Shown here: positions 32,500 to 41,989 of the stretch, one piece after another
How positions within the stretch are numbered: position 1 is the first letter of the stretch
Layout of the letters: each line of letters starts with the position of its first letter
Assembly (NCBI GenBank): GCA_947630505.1
Contig: CANRHV010000003.1
Location: forward strand, 1-64,000
Direction of reading: 5' to 3'
Source: an uncultured Monoglobus sp.
Lineage (GTDB): Bacteria > Bacillota > Clostridia > Monoglobales > Monoglobaceae
DNA length: 64,000 nt
Notes under the pieces: generated by a model
What the model was told of the DNA's origin: nothing
Database searches by the model: none
The model's input: the letters and a program-made list of their open reading frames with translations, nothing else
Translations under genes and position numbers: made by a program

Positions 32500-33147
32500 T
32501 TACAGAGCCGCGCGCGCAGCCTTGATGTTCTTGATGAACTCTTTGGCTGTCTTTGTGATGTCGGCATAATCGCCTGTCTTTGCGCCCTTTGTGAGAGCCG
32601 AGCCCGCGCCTACGGCAACGGCGCCCGCCTTGATCCACTGGTCAACGTTGTTCACGTCAACGCCGCCTGTGGGCATCAGCTTGGCCTGGGGCAGAGGACC
32701 TCTAACGTCCTTGATGAAGTTGGGGCCCACGATGTCGCCGGGGAATACTTTGCAGATATCAACGCCCGCTTCCATAGCGGTGAGGATCTCCGTGAAGGTC
32801 ATTGTGCCGGGCATGTAGGGCACCGCATAGCGGTTACAGAGTTTGGCCGCCTCGGCGTTGAAGCCGGGGCTTACGATAAAGTTAGCGCCTGACAGAATAG
32901 CCTGTCTCGCTGTCTCGGAATCCAGAACCGTGCCGGCTCCCAGCAGCATCTCGCCGTTGGGGTACTTTGCGGCAAGAGCCTCGATAACCTTGTGCGCGCC
33001 CGGAACCGTGAATGTTAGCTCGATAGAGGGGCAGCCGCCCTCCAGGCATGCGTCGGAAATTCTGATAGCGTCCTCAGCGCTGCTCGCGCGAACAACCGCA
33101 ACCAGACCCGCGTCTGTCATTTTTGTTAAAACCTGTTGTTTATCCAT
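32500..33147 (-). CDS. kdgA: KDPG/KHG aldolase
   Basis: 215 residues. Class I aldolase that splits 2-keto-3-deoxy-6-phosphogluconate into pyruvate and glyceraldehyde 3-phosphate (also 4-hydroxy-2-oxoglutarate in some members). Seen: LVAVVRASSAEDA with the catalytic Glu/Arg region, GAGTVLD, FIVSPGFN, and VCKVFPGD-like DICKVFPGD carrying the Schiff-base Lys (about 133), then PTGGVD. First gene of the kdgA-kdgK operon; AGGAGGAG precedes the ATG. A strong promoter lies at 33211-33239. No uronate isomerase or transporter is in the window. Confidence 0.93.
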   Translation of the reverse strand: MDKQQVLTKMTDAGLVAVVRASSAEDAIRISDACLEGGCPSIELTFTVPGAHKVIEALAAKYPNGEMLLGAGTVLDSETARQAILSGANFIVSPGFNAEAAKLCNRYAVPYMPGTMTFTEILTAMEAGVDICKVFPGDIVGPNFIKDVRGPLPQAKLMPTGGVDVNNVDQWIKAGAVAVGAGSALTKGAKTGDYADITKTAKEFIKNIKAARAAL

Positions 33148-33210
33148 TTTTACTCCTCCTAATTAAATATTAAAAATAATTCTTTTGCGTATTTTTTATT
33201 TTTCATGTAT

Positions 33211-33239
33211 ATTATACCTCAAGTTTTTACAATAAGCAA
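33211..33239 (-). promoter_or_regulatory. Promoter of kdgA-kdgK
   Basis: Reading leftward: TTGCTT (33239-33234), 17 bp, TATAAT (33216-33211). Confidence 0.65.
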
Positions 33240-33312
33240 GCATTAATTTGAATATTTTTCACATTTTTGGAATGAATTTTCAAAGTTTTTTCAAACGCGG
33301 TAAGTTTGTGTA

Positions 33313-33341
33313 TTGTTTCGAGACAAAACCTGTGTTATAAT
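33313..33341 (+). promoter_or_regulatory. Promoter of the TIGR04076 gene
   Basis: TTGTTT (33313-33318), 17 bp, TATAAT (33336-33341). Confidence 0.6.
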
Positions 33342-33394
33342 TAAAAACCGAAGAAAAATATTTTTGTCCGACATATGAAACGAGGTGCGAGATC

Positions 33395-33709
33395 ATGAAA
33401 AAATGCAGAATAACGGCTATAAGGCAGGCGAGATACGACGATCTGATAGAGAAATACGAGAATCCGATCGAGCATCCCTGCGATATCCGCGAGGGGATGG
33501 TTTTTGTCGCGAACGGGCACAAGAGGCCCGAGGGGCTTTGCGAGAGCGCGTGGGAGAGCATGTCGCCCTTTGTGCTGACTTTGGCCTGCGGCGGCGGTGA
33601 CTTTTTCGGCGGCTGGATGAAAAACAAAAAATCCGCCATGATATCGTGCAATGACGGATTCCGCCCGGTCAGCTTTCTGATCGAGGCTCTCGACGAGGAC
33701 GCCGATTAG
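33395..33709 (+). CDS. TIGR04076-family small protein
   Basis: 104 residues resembling the TIGR04076 family of anaerobes: an N-terminal KKCRITAIRQ strand, GMVFVANGHKRPEGLCESAWESM with a conserved Cys and Trp, then FVLTLACGGGDFFGGWM and a late ISCNDGFRPVSF. Conserved cysteines (4, 29, 49, 66, 89 approximately) hint at metal or redox chemistry, but no function is known. The gene stands alone; its stop is 1 bp from the stop of the convergent DUF3783-like gene. Confidence 0.8.
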   Translation: MKKCRITAIRQARYDDLIEKYENPIEHPCDIREGMVFVANGHKRPEGLCESAWESMSPFVLTLACGGGDFFGGWMKNKKSAMISCNDGFRPVSFLIEALDEDAD

Positions 33710-33710
33710 A

Positions 33711-34103
33711 TTATTTGTTTCGCCCGGTTTTAAGGCCCGCTGCGATCATTTTCCGCTCGGCGGATATTTCGGAGATCAGACGGCCGAGGGTCCAGCTTGA
33801 ATTGGTCTCGGTCAGCATCGCTTTGAGCCCGATGCTCATTTTTCCCTTGCGCATAAAGTTCAGCACCGCGTCCAAATTTTTCGGATCCATGCCGCAGAGC
33901 AGCATAAATTCCTCGCCGAAGTTTTCATTTCCGCTCGGTTCGGGCTTGTTTTCGAATTTGTCGGGGTATGCGATGTATCCGACCGAGTCGCCCATGCGGC
34001 TTTGGTCGATTATTTTTATCCCGATCCCCATAAGGTTCAGGATAGGGCGCAGCTTGCTTATCTTGTCATTGCCGACGTTCATAAATATAATAACAGGCTT
34101 CAT
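33711..34103 (-). CDS. DUF3783-like protein
   Basis: 130 residues, soluble, no signal peptide. It begins with a hydrophobic strand (KPVIIFMNVG) followed by helix and strand segments (LRPILNLMGIGIKIID; FMLLCGMDPKNLDAVLNFMRKGKM), as in DUF3783 proteins of Clostridia. No catalytic motif is visible and no function is known. It is convergent with the TIGR04076 gene and is followed upstream by another short unknown gene on the same strand. Confidence 0.65.
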   Translation of the reverse strand: MKPVIIFMNVGNDKISKLRPILNLMGIGIKIIDQSRMGDSVGYIAYPDKFENKPEPSGNENFGEEFMLLCGMDPKNLDAVLNFMRKGKMSIGLKAMLTETNSSWTLGRLISEISAERKMIAAGLKTGRNK

Positions 34104-34205
34104 GTTTTTGTCTCCCGTAAATCGGATTAACGGCGCTGTCCGCCGCCTTTTTTATTTTACACCGATCTCGGGTTTATGTCAAGCGATCCGAAACAGGGCG
34201 CTCTC

Positions 34206-34577
34206 CTACGCGCCGCTTTTAATGTGTTTGATGTAATCGCTTTCGGTGTAAACCTTTATTATGCTTATGTCCCGCTCAAGCTTTGAGAGAATTTCCCGTG
34301 TTTCAAAATATTCGCGCGTCTCAGCCTCGTCCGAAATGACGACCGAGAGGGCGCGTGCTCTGATACCGCACATTCCCGAGCACAGACGCGACGCGTATTC
34401 GCGGACCGCCGTCTCAACGCTTTCTCTGTCCGCCGCGCTGACAAACAGCACCACTTCGGCCGCGATCGCGTGTTTGCGCCGCGTTCGTCCTATCGACTCT
34501 GTCGCCGCGTACAGCGCCGTCATTATCCCTATGACCGCGAAAACCCCCATAAATACCATTAGAATTTGATTGATCAT
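34206..34577 (-). CDS. Small membrane-anchored protein of unknown function
   Basis: 123 residues. It has one N-terminal membrane helix (INQILMVFMGVFAVIGIMTALYAA, about 2-25), then a basic stretch (RTRRKH) and a cytosolic alpha/beta domain (EVVLFVSAADRESVETAVREY ... LSVVISDEAETREYF). It is not recognised. The ATG at 34577 is chosen because AAGGAG lies 8 nt upstream; the longer frame has no such site. It is divergent from mutS2. Confidence 0.65.
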   Translation of the reverse strand: MINQILMVFMGVFAVIGIMTALYAATESIGRTRRKHAIAAEVVLFVSAADRESVETAVREYASRLCSGMCGIRARALSVVISDEAETREYFETREILSKLERDISIIKVYTESDYIKHIKSGA

Positions 34578-34634
34578 AAACTCAACTCCTTGATATATTA
34601 TATACGAGACGGGCGAACGCGTGATAAATTGTTG

Positions 34635-34663
34635 TTGACTAAGACGCCTACGTTTAGTATAAT
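34635..34663 (+). promoter_or_regulatory. Promoter of mutS2
   Basis: TTGACT (34635-34640), 17 bp, TATAAT (34658-34663). Confidence 0.65.
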
Positions 34664-34721
34664 ATAACAATAACAGCGGCAATTTTTATTTGCTGTTCAT
34701 CTCTACGTTGGGAGAATTATT

Positions 34722-37088
34722 ATGAATGAGAAAACTTTATCTATTCTTGAATTTAATAAAATAATCAAATCATTGGCGTCGCTTTGCAAAAATCACGGCG
34801 CGGCGAATATCGCCGAGGGATTAAAGCCGTCGCCGAGCCTTCGAGAAGCGGAGCAGGCTCTGCTTGAGACCGACGCCGCCGTCACCATGTCGCAAAAATT
34901 CGGGTTCCCCGAGATATCGAGGCTGGAGCCTGTGGAAGGCTCGCTCAAGCGCCTGGCGGTGGGCGGCAGCCTCAGCGCGCCCGAGCTTTTGAATATCGCG
35001 AAGGTTTTAAGGTGCGCCAGGACTCTCGGCCGCTGCACCGAGGAGCAGACCGGAATACTATCCGGCTACTTTTCGGAGCTGACAAGCTTCAAGTCCCTTG
35101 AGGATGAGATCACGCTCTCGATAATATCCGAGGACGAGGTGGCCGACACGGCCAGTCCCGCTCTGGCGAACATCAGGCGAAAGATGAAAAACGCCGCGGC
35201 GAAGATAAAGAGCAGCCTTGACGGAATGGTGCGCTCACCGCATTACAAAAAATATCTGATGGACGCGATCGTCACCATGCGCAACAACCGCTATGTGGTC
35301 CCGGTCAAGGCGGAGCACCGGAGCGAGGTCCCGGGCATAGTTCACGATATGTCCTCAAGCGGCAGCACCGTGTTTATCGAGCCCCAAAGCGTGGTCAGCT
35401 TAAACAACGACCTGCACGAACTGGAGCTTAAAGAAAGGACCGAGATAGAGAGGATATTTTACGAGCTCTCGACCGAAGCCGCGGACATTTCGGAAGAGCT
35501 TAAGTATAACTACGACACGGTCATGTACCTTGATTTTGTGTTCGCCAAGGCGCGGCTGGCGCTTGAGATGAGGGCGGTCTGTCCGAAGCTCAACTCGGAC
35601 GGCAGGATAAATATAATACGCGGCAGGCACCCGCTTATAGACAGGAGCAAAATTGTTCCGGTGGACGTGCGTCTCGGCGGCGATTTTGACGCGCTCATAA
35701 TAACCGGTCCCAACACGGGAGGCAAGACGGTAGTGCTCAAGACCATAGGCCTGTTCTGCTTGATGGCGATGGCGGGCCTGCATATCCCTGCCGCAGAGGA
35801 GAGCGAGACCGCGGTGTTTGAGGACGTTTTCGCCGACATAGGCGACGAGCAGAGCATCGAGCAGAGCCTGTCCACGTTCTCGTCACACATGAAGAACATA
35901 GTGCATATAGTAAAAAATATGAACGCGAAGTCACTGGTGCTGTTTGACGAACTGTGCGCGGGCACCGACCCCGTGGAGGGAGCGGCGCTGGCGGCCTCGA
36001 TAATAGAGCGCGTGCGGCGGGCGGGCGCGAAGATCGCGGTCACCACCCACTACAGCGAGCTGAAGCTGTACGCTCTTGAGAGCGACGGCGTAATGAACGC
36101 GTCCTGTGAGTTTGACGTAAAAACGCTGAGCCCCACGTACAAGCTGCTTATCGGCGTTCCCGGAAAGAGCAACGCCTTCGCGATATCGAAAAAACTGGGA
36201 CTCCCGACCGATATAATCGAAAGCTCAAAGGATAAGCTGTCGCGCGGCAGCCTTAAGTTTGAGGATGTGCTGGGCTCGATAGAGGAGAACCGCCTGTCGG
36301 CCGAGAGGGCGCGCGCCGAGCAGGAAAAGCTCAGACAGGAAGCGCAGCGGCTCAGAAACGAGCTGGCCCGCGAGCGAGATAAGATCACCAAAAAGAAAGA
36401 CAAAATATACGATTCGGCCCGCGAAAAGGCGGACAAGATCATCAGACAGGCGCAGGAGGATACCGAGCGTATGTTAGATGAGATCAACAAGCTCCGCCGC
36501 GAGAACCGCGAGAAGGAGACCGCTCGCGCTATCGAGGAGGTGCGCAAGGAACTCAAGCTTAAAGAAAAGAAAAACGTGCGCCCCAAGAGCCGCAGGAACG
36601 ACGGCAGAAAGAGCAACGTGAACCTCAATACCTTAAAGCCGGGCGCCAACGTGCTGATAATGGATCTCAATGACAAGGGCTCGGTGCTGTCAATAAACAA
36701 GGACAACAAGACCGCGGTGATACAAGTGGGTATCATGAAAATAACCGCCGATCTGTCGAACCTGATCGTGCTTGAGGACGAGCAGGGCGAAAAACCCAAG
36801 AGCTACACGCCGCCTAGGACGCAGACCGTCAAGGCGGAGCGCAGCGGCAGGACCGAGGTCGATCTTCGCGGCATGACGATAGGTGAGGCGGAGCTTGAGG
36901 TCGATAAGTTTTTGGATGAGGCGGCGCTCAGCGGCCTGAGCGAGGTCAGCATTATCCACGGTAAGGGCACGGGAGCGCTTCGCGCGGGGATACAGGATTA
37001 TTTAAGGCACCATCCGCACGCGCGCAGATTCAGACCCGGCCGATTCGGAGAGGGCGATTTGGGTGTGACCGTGGTCGAGGTGAAGTAA
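34722..37088 (+). CDS. mutS2: MutS2 family ATPase/endonuclease
   Basis: 788 residues, normal for MutS2. It has a clamp/lever region (about 1-310), an ABC-type ATPase with Walker A GPNTGGKT at 329-336 and LVLFDELCAGTDP (Walker B), a long charged coiled coil (about 500-630), a KOW-like strand region and a C-terminal Smr nuclease domain (about 715-788; DLRGMTIGEAE, IIHGKGTG). It lacks the mismatch-recognition domain of MutS. Family members act on recombination intermediates and also on collided ribosomes (RqcU). GGGAG lies before the ATG. It is the first gene of a DNA/stringent group with recJ and rel. Confidence 0.95.
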   Translation: MNEKTLSILEFNKIIKSLASLCKNHGAANIAEGLKPSPSLREAEQALLETDAAVTMSQKFGFPEISRLEPVEGSLKRLAVGGSLSAPELLNIAKVLRCARTLGRCTEEQTGILSGYFSELTSFKSLEDEITLSIISEDEVADTASPALANIRRKMKNAAAKIKSSLDGMVRSPHYKKYLMDAIVTMRNNRYVVPVKAEHRSEVPGIVHDMSSSGSTVFIEPQSVVSLNNDLHELELKERTEIERIFYELSTEAADISEELKYNYDTVMYLDFVFAKARLALEMRAVCPKLNSDGRINIIRGRHPLIDRSKIVPVDVRLGGDFDALIITGPNTGGKTVVLKTIGLFCLMAMAGLHIPAAEESETAVFEDVFADIGDEQSIEQSLSTFSSHMKNIVHIVKNMNAKSLVLFDELCAGTDPVEGAALAASIIERVRRAGAKIAVTTHYSELKLYALESDGVMNASCEFDVKTLSPTYKLLIGVPGKSNAFAISKKLGLPTDIIESSKDKLSRGSLKFEDVLGSIEENRLSAERARAEQEKLRQEAQRLRNELARERDKITKKKDKIYDSAREKADKIIRQAQEDTERMLDEINKLRRENREKETARAIEEVRKELKLKEKKNVRPKSRRNDGRKSNVNLNTLKPGANVLIMDLNDKGSVLSINKDNKTAVIQVGIMKITADLSNLIVLEDEQGEKPKSYTPPRTQTVKAERSGRTEVDLRGMTIGEAELEVDKFLDEAALSGLSEVSIIHGKGTGALRAGIQDYLRHHPHARRFRPGRFGEGDLGVTVVEVK

Positions 37089-37116
37089 AAAAATTAATAT
37101 TTTTTTTAAAAATATG

Positions 37117-37145
37117 TTGATTTTTTGCGGAACTAATGTTAAAAT
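37117..37145 (+). promoter_or_regulatory. Promoter of recJ
   Basis: TTGATT (37117-37122), 17 bp, TAAAAT (37140-37145). Confidence 0.6.
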
Positions 37146-37199
37146 TACTAGATAGTTGTTTCTTATGTAAATTAATTGATTTGGGGAGATATAACAGGT

Positions 37200-38903
37200 A
37201 TGCTAAAAAAGACATGGATTCTTAAACAGTTTGACAAAAACAGGGTGCTCGAGATTTCCAGGACCTTCAAGGTTTCGCCGCTAACGGCTATTATTTTGTA
37301 TAATCGCGGCATCAGGGAGGATGAAGATATACGCAAGTTCCTGTCAAGGGACCTGAGCGAGCTCCATGATCCGTTTTTAATGAAGGACATGGACAAGGCG
37401 GTCGAGAGGATCATGGCCGCGGGCGAGAAAAAGGAGAAGATAACGATCTATGGCGACTATGACGTGGACGGCATCACATCTATCGCCATACTCTATAAGC
37501 AGCTCAAAAAAATGGGCATAGAAGTCGGATTTTATGTTCCTGACCGCATGGTAGAGGGCTACGGCGTCAATCGTGAGGCGCTGGATAAGATCAAAGCCGA
37601 CGGCACCAAGCTCATTGTCACAGTCGACACGGGAATCACAGCGGTGGAGGAAGCGGAGTACGCCAAGTCTATAGGGCTTGACTTTATCATAACCGACCAT
37701 CACGAGTGCAAAGAAAAGATCCCCGATGTGTACGCCGCGATCGACCCCAAGCGCAAAGACTGCCCCTACCCGTTCAAAAGTCTCGCGGGCGTGGGAGTCG
37801 TGTTTAAGCTTATACAGGCGCTCAACAAGAGTGAGCCTCTTAAAAATATAATGGATGAATACGCCGATCTGATGTGCCTCGGCACCGTGGCAGACATCTC
37901 GCCGCTGATCGACGAGAACCGCGTCATTGTAACCGAAGGTCTCAAAAAATTCAAGACCACAAAAAATATCGGCCTTAAAGCGCTTATCGACGTTTCAACC
38001 AACGGTAAGGCGATAACCACATCGACCATAGGCTACACCATAGCGCCCAGGATCAACGCCAGCGGCAGACTGGGCTGCGCGTCGACCAGCGTCGAGCTGT
38101 TTCTGACCGACGACAAGGACAAGGCGGCTGAGCTCGCCGAATCGCTTTGCCACGAGAACACCCTGCGCCAGCAGACCGAGCAAAAGATGTTTAAAGAAGC
38201 TCTTGAGTATATCAAGCAGCACCCCGAGATCAAGGACGATGATATTCTGGTTATTCCCCACGAAAATTGGCACCACGGTATAGTCGGCATAGTTTCGTCA
38301 AAAATAACAGAGAAATATTACAAGCCCTCGATCCTGTTCGCGGTTGACGGGGAATCGGCAAAGGGCAGCGGAAGAAGCGTCACGGGATTTAATTTGTTCG
38401 GCGCGCTTGAGAATTCAGCTGACCTGCTTGAAAAATTCGGCGGCCATGAGCTGGCGGCGGGCCTCACGATAAAGTCTGACAACATCGAGGCGTTCAGAAA
38501 AAAGATCAACGAGTACGCCAAGGGCAACACAGGCGACGTTAACCGCATACCCGAGATCTCGCTGGACGCGCAGATAAAGGTGACGTATATCACCCTCGAC
38601 ACCGTTCATGACATCAACAAGCTGCAGCCGTTCGGCGTCAACAATCCCACGCCCGCCTTCTCGGTGCGCAACATAAAAATACACAGGATAAGCGTGATGA
38701 GCGAGGGCAAGCATCTGAGGATGACACTTTACAAAGACGGTAAATACCTCGACGCTGTGGGCTTCGGCATGGGAGAATATTATAACAGCTTTGAGGAAGG
38801 CGACTTTGTGGATGTGGCGTTCGCGCTAGATATAAACGACTACAAGGGGTTCCAGAATGTGCAGCTGATACTTAAAGACATGAGACCCACGGAATCAAGA
38901 TAA
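37200..38903 (+). CDS. recJ: Single-strand-specific 5'-3' exonuclease RecJ
   Basis: 567 residues. DHH-superfamily nuclease that degrades single-stranded DNA in recombination and mismatch repair. Motifs: YGDYDVDG (84-91, motif I), VTVDTGI (motif II), DHH at 166-168 (motif III), GRSVTGFNL and GGHELAAG (DHHA1), then an OB-like C-terminal region. I prefer ATG 37200 over a TTG at 37176; GGGGAG lies about 11 nt upstream of the ATG. Slightly short of E. coli RecJ, typical for Firmicutes cores. Confidence 0.95.
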   Translation: MLKKTWILKQFDKNRVLEISRTFKVSPLTAIILYNRGIREDEDIRKFLSRDLSELHDPFLMKDMDKAVERIMAAGEKKEKITIYGDYDVDGITSIAILYKQLKKMGIEVGFYVPDRMVEGYGVNREALDKIKADGTKLIVTVDTGITAVEEAEYAKSIGLDFIITDHHECKEKIPDVYAAIDPKRKDCPYPFKSLAGVGVVFKLIQALNKSEPLKNIMDEYADLMCLGTVADISPLIDENRVIVTEGLKKFKTTKNIGLKALIDVSTNGKAITTSTIGYTIAPRINASGRLGCASTSVELFLTDDKDKAAELAESLCHENTLRQQTEQKMFKEALEYIKQHPEIKDDDILVIPHENWHHGIVGIVSSKITEKYYKPSILFAVDGESAKGSGRSVTGFNLFGALENSADLLEKFGGHELAAGLTIKSDNIEAFRKKINEYAKGNTGDVNRIPEISLDAQIKVTYITLDTVHDINKLQPFGVNNPTPAFSVRNIKIHRISVMSEGKHLRMTLYKDGKYLDAVGFGMGEYYNSFEEGDFVDVAFALDINDYKGFQNVQLILKDMRPTESR

Positions 38904-38908
38904 AAAAG

Positions 38909-38935
38909 GGCGCAAGGGACAAGAGCCCTTGCGCC
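38909..38935. terminator. Hairpin after recJ
   Basis: GGCGCAAGGG, 7-nt loop, CCCTTGCGCC: a perfect 10-bp stem directly after the recJ stop. It has no T-run rightward but an A-run on its left. The following 38936-39077 is non-coding and contains an ATTAGGGATTAGCGAA block like that at 28281-28317 and a CCCGAAAACGCAAGCGTTTTTGGG hairpin. Confidence 0.55.
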
Positions 38936-39077
38936 AACGTAGTTATTAGGGATTAGCGAAGGGAGAAAACAGACAGGGTTCCCGAAAACGCAAGCGTTTT
39001 TGGGAAGGAGGAGCGGCCCCGGAGCGGTGAGCAAAAGCCGCTCGCGGGTTTTGCGATAAGCGAAGGGAGACGCGACG

Positions 39078-41270
39078 ATGAAGGGCAACGAGCTTTCAAC
39101 TTTAATCGAACTGATCAGAAAATATAATAAAAACGGCGACCTATCCCAGGTGGAGAAGGCTTATCGCTATGCCGTTGAGCATCATGAGGGCCAAAAGCGC
39201 AAATCGGGCGAGCCTTTTGTCAACCACCCGATACAAGTGGCGTCGATCATCGCCGAGATGGAGTTTGACACCGAGTCTATCTGCGCCGCTCTGCTCCATG
39301 ACGTTGTGGAGGACACCGAGGCCACCCGCGAGGACCTTGTCCGCGAGTTCGGCGAGACAGTCGCAATGCTGGTGGACGGTGTTACCAAGCTTGCCAAAAT
39401 TCCCTATTCCTCAAAGGAAGAGCAGCAGGTTGAGACGCTGCGCAAGATGTTTTTCGCGATGGCGAAGGATGTGCGCGTAATTATAATAAAGCTCGCCGAC
39501 AGGCTGCACAACATGCGCACCCTGCGCTTTATGAAGGAGGACCGCCAGCGCGCGATCTCCCGCGAGACGCTTGAGGTATACTCGCCTCTGGCTCATCGCT
39601 TGGGTATGGCGAAGATCAAAATGGAGCTTGAGGATCTGGCTCTGCGCTATATCGACCCGATAGGCTACTATGAGATAGTGGACAATATAGCTCAGAAGCG
39701 CGAGGAGCGCGAGCAGTATATCAGCGAGATCATAGACATAATCAAAAAGAAGCTTGACGAAATGAATATAAAGGCGACGGCATACGGCAGAGCCAAGCAT
39801 TTCTACAGTATATACAGAAAAATGTTTATGCAAAACAAGACGATCGACGAGCTGTATGACCTGTTCGCGGTGCGCGTGATAGTTGACACCGTGGCCGACT
39901 GCTACGCGGTGCTGGGCATGGTGCACGAGCTGTATACCCCAATGCCGGGCAGATTCAAGGATTATATCGCTATGCCAAAGCCCAATATGTACCAGTCGCT
40001 GCACTCGACGCTTATCGGCCCCGGGGGCACCCCGTTTGAGATACAGATCAGAACATGGGAGATGCACCAGATCGCCGAGAACGGAATCGCGGCACATTGG
40101 AAGTACAAAGAGGGAAAAAGCGGCACCGACGATATGGACGAGAAGCTGGCCTGGATAAAGAATCTGCTTGAGCTTCAGAAGGAGACCACCAATCCCGACG
40201 AGTTCATGGAGACCCTCAAGATCGACATGTTCAGCGACGAGGTTTTTGTGTTCACTCCAAAAGGCGACGTTAAGGCGCTGCCCGTGGGCTCCACGCCGAT
40301 AGACTTTGCGTACAAGATACACAGCGCGGTCGGAAACAAGATGATCGGAGCCAAGGTCAACGGCAAGATCGTGCCGCTGTCTCACGAGCTTCGCAACGGC
40401 GATTTTGTGGATATAATCACCAGTTCCACGCCCCACGGCCCCAATATCGACTGGCTCAAGATATGCAAGACCAACGAGGCGCGCAACAAGATCAACCAGT
40501 GGTTCAAAAAGGTCAACCGCGAGGAGAACATCGAAAAGGGCAGAACGGCCATCGAAAAAGAGATGTCCAAAAACAACATACCGCAGAAATATATCGAGGA
40601 CGCGGATTTTGTCAATCCGCTGCTGAAGCGCTACGGATTTAAGGAAATCACCGATCTGTACGCCGCGGTGGGCTTCGGCGGAGTGAACGGCACGCGCTTT
40701 GTAAACCGTTTTATAACCGAGTCAAAGAGCAGGCGGCTGCTTGAGCGCGAGGTTACGCCCGAGGAGCTTGACGTTCCGATCAAGGTCAAGCAGGGCCCCA
40801 AGAGCAGCACGGGCGGCGTTGCGGTCGAGGGTATCGAAAACTGCATGGTTCGCTTTTCCCATTGCTGCAATCCCATTCCGGGCGACGATATCGTCGGTTA
40901 CGTGACAAGAGGCAGGGGCGTGGCGATCCACAGAGCCGACTGTCTCAACATTATCAACGCGCAAAACAACGAGATTGAGCGCGGACGATTGATCTCGGTG
41001 CATTGGATAGAGGATTCCGAAACACCGCTTTCGTATAAGTCAACCATAACCATTACCGCCTCAGACCGCGTAAATCTTTTGGTCGACATTATGAATATAA
41101 TAAACGAAACAAAAGCCCCTGTAACCAACGTCAACGCCAGAACGGGCAAAAACGATCTGGCGATCGTCGAGGTCACGGCTCAGCTCGCGAATACCGGCCA
41201 GCTTGACAGAATAATCAAGAGTATCAAGAACTTGAGCGGCATTATTTCGGTCAACAGGCGCAGGCATTAA
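39078..41270 (+). CDS. rel: Bifunctional (p)ppGpp synthetase/hydrolase
   Basis: 730 residues, Rel/SpoT type. The HD hydrolase (about 25-175) keeps HPIQVA and LLHDVVEDT. The synthetase domain (about 235-350) includes YSIYRKM and the PNMYQSLH segment. TGS (about 395-455, DEVFVFTPKGDVKALP), a helical/zinc-finger-like region with FSHCCNPIPGD, and C-terminal ACT (about 655-730) follow. Both catalytic halves look intact, so it should make and destroy the alarmone in response to stalled ribosomes. AAGGGAG lies upstream of the ATG. The MBL hydrolase gene follows after 18 bp. Confidence 0.96.
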   Translation: MKGNELSTLIELIRKYNKNGDLSQVEKAYRYAVEHHEGQKRKSGEPFVNHPIQVASIIAEMEFDTESICAALLHDVVEDTEATREDLVREFGETVAMLVDGVTKLAKIPYSSKEEQQVETLRKMFFAMAKDVRVIIIKLADRLHNMRTLRFMKEDRQRAISRETLEVYSPLAHRLGMAKIKMELEDLALRYIDPIGYYEIVDNIAQKREEREQYISEIIDIIKKKLDEMNIKATAYGRAKHFYSIYRKMFMQNKTIDELYDLFAVRVIVDTVADCYAVLGMVHELYTPMPGRFKDYIAMPKPNMYQSLHSTLIGPGGTPFEIQIRTWEMHQIAENGIAAHWKYKEGKSGTDDMDEKLAWIKNLLELQKETTNPDEFMETLKIDMFSDEVFVFTPKGDVKALPVGSTPIDFAYKIHSAVGNKMIGAKVNGKIVPLSHELRNGDFVDIITSSTPHGPNIDWLKICKTNEARNKINQWFKKVNREENIEKGRTAIEKEMSKNNIPQKYIEDADFVNPLLKRYGFKEITDLYAAVGFGGVNGTRFVNRFITESKSRRLLEREVTPEELDVPIKVKQGPKSSTGGVAVEGIENCMVRFSHCCNPIPGDDIVGYVTRGRGVAIHRADCLNIINAQNNEIERGRLISVHWIEDSETPLSYKSTITITASDRVNLLVDIMNIINETKAPVTNVNARTGKNDLAIVEVTAQLANTGQLDRIIKSIKNLSGIISVNRRRH

Positions 41271-41288
41271 ACGGGGGGATAAATAGTC

Positions 41289-41921
41289 ATGAACAAAAAT
41301 ATTAAAATCAAAAGATTGATCCTCGGCCCGGTCGCGACAAACTGCTATGTGTTCTGTGACACCGCGCGGAAAAAGGCGGCTGTTATTGACCCGGCCGACA
41401 AACCGGAGCTCATATACAGAACCGCGGAGGACGAGGGCTGCGATATAGAATTGGTAATCCTGACCCACGGCCACTATGACCATATCGGAGGGCTCAAGGG
41501 CCTTAAATCAATGACCGGCGCGCCCGTTTACTGCCACATAAATGGCGTCGACGTGTTGGGCGACCCGCGGAAGAACTGCTGCGAGGATATCGGCGGCAGG
41601 ATAGAAACATTCGCGGCGGATGAGACTGTGGAAGACGGAGACGAGATAGCCTTTGGAGATCAGAAGTTTAAGGTGATCTACACTCCGGGGCACACGATCG
41701 ACAGCATGTGCCTCGCCCTTGACGGAATGGTTTTCTGCGGCGACACCGTATTCTGCGGCAGCGTCGGAAGAACTGATCTGCCTACGGGAGATATGGCGAC
41801 CGAGCTTAATTCGATAAAGAAAAAACTGTTGGTATTGAGCGACGAAACGCCGCTTTACCCAGGCCACGGCGAGGCCACCACGGTCGGCTATGAGAGAAAG
41901 CATAATTTTTATTTGAGATAA
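41289..41921 (+). CDS. MBL-fold metallo-hydrolase (glyoxalase II-like)
   Basis: 210 residues. Metallo-beta-lactamase fold with THGHYDHIGG (two-metal motif, about 58-67), later HTIDSM, FCGDTVF and YPGHGEATT. This is the short YcbL/GloB-like type widespread in Firmicutes, often placed after rel. Substrate unknown; thioester or other ester hydrolysis is typical. GGGGGGAT before the ATG and the 18-bp gap suggest co-transcription with rel. Confidence 0.88.
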   Translation: MNKNIKIKRLILGPVATNCYVFCDTARKKAAVIDPADKPELIYRTAEDEGCDIELVILTHGHYDHIGGLKGLKSMTGAPVYCHINGVDVLGDPRKNCCEDIGGRIETFAADETVEDGDEIAFGDQKFKVIYTPGHTIDSMCLALDGMVFCGDTVFCGSVGRTDLPTGDMATELNSIKKKLLVLSDETPLYPGHGEATTVGYERKHNFYLR

Positions 41922-41989
41922 TAAAAGCCTAGCAAAGGACGACCTCGGCCGCCCGTTATAATGATTCAGAAAGGCAAATTATAAATTTT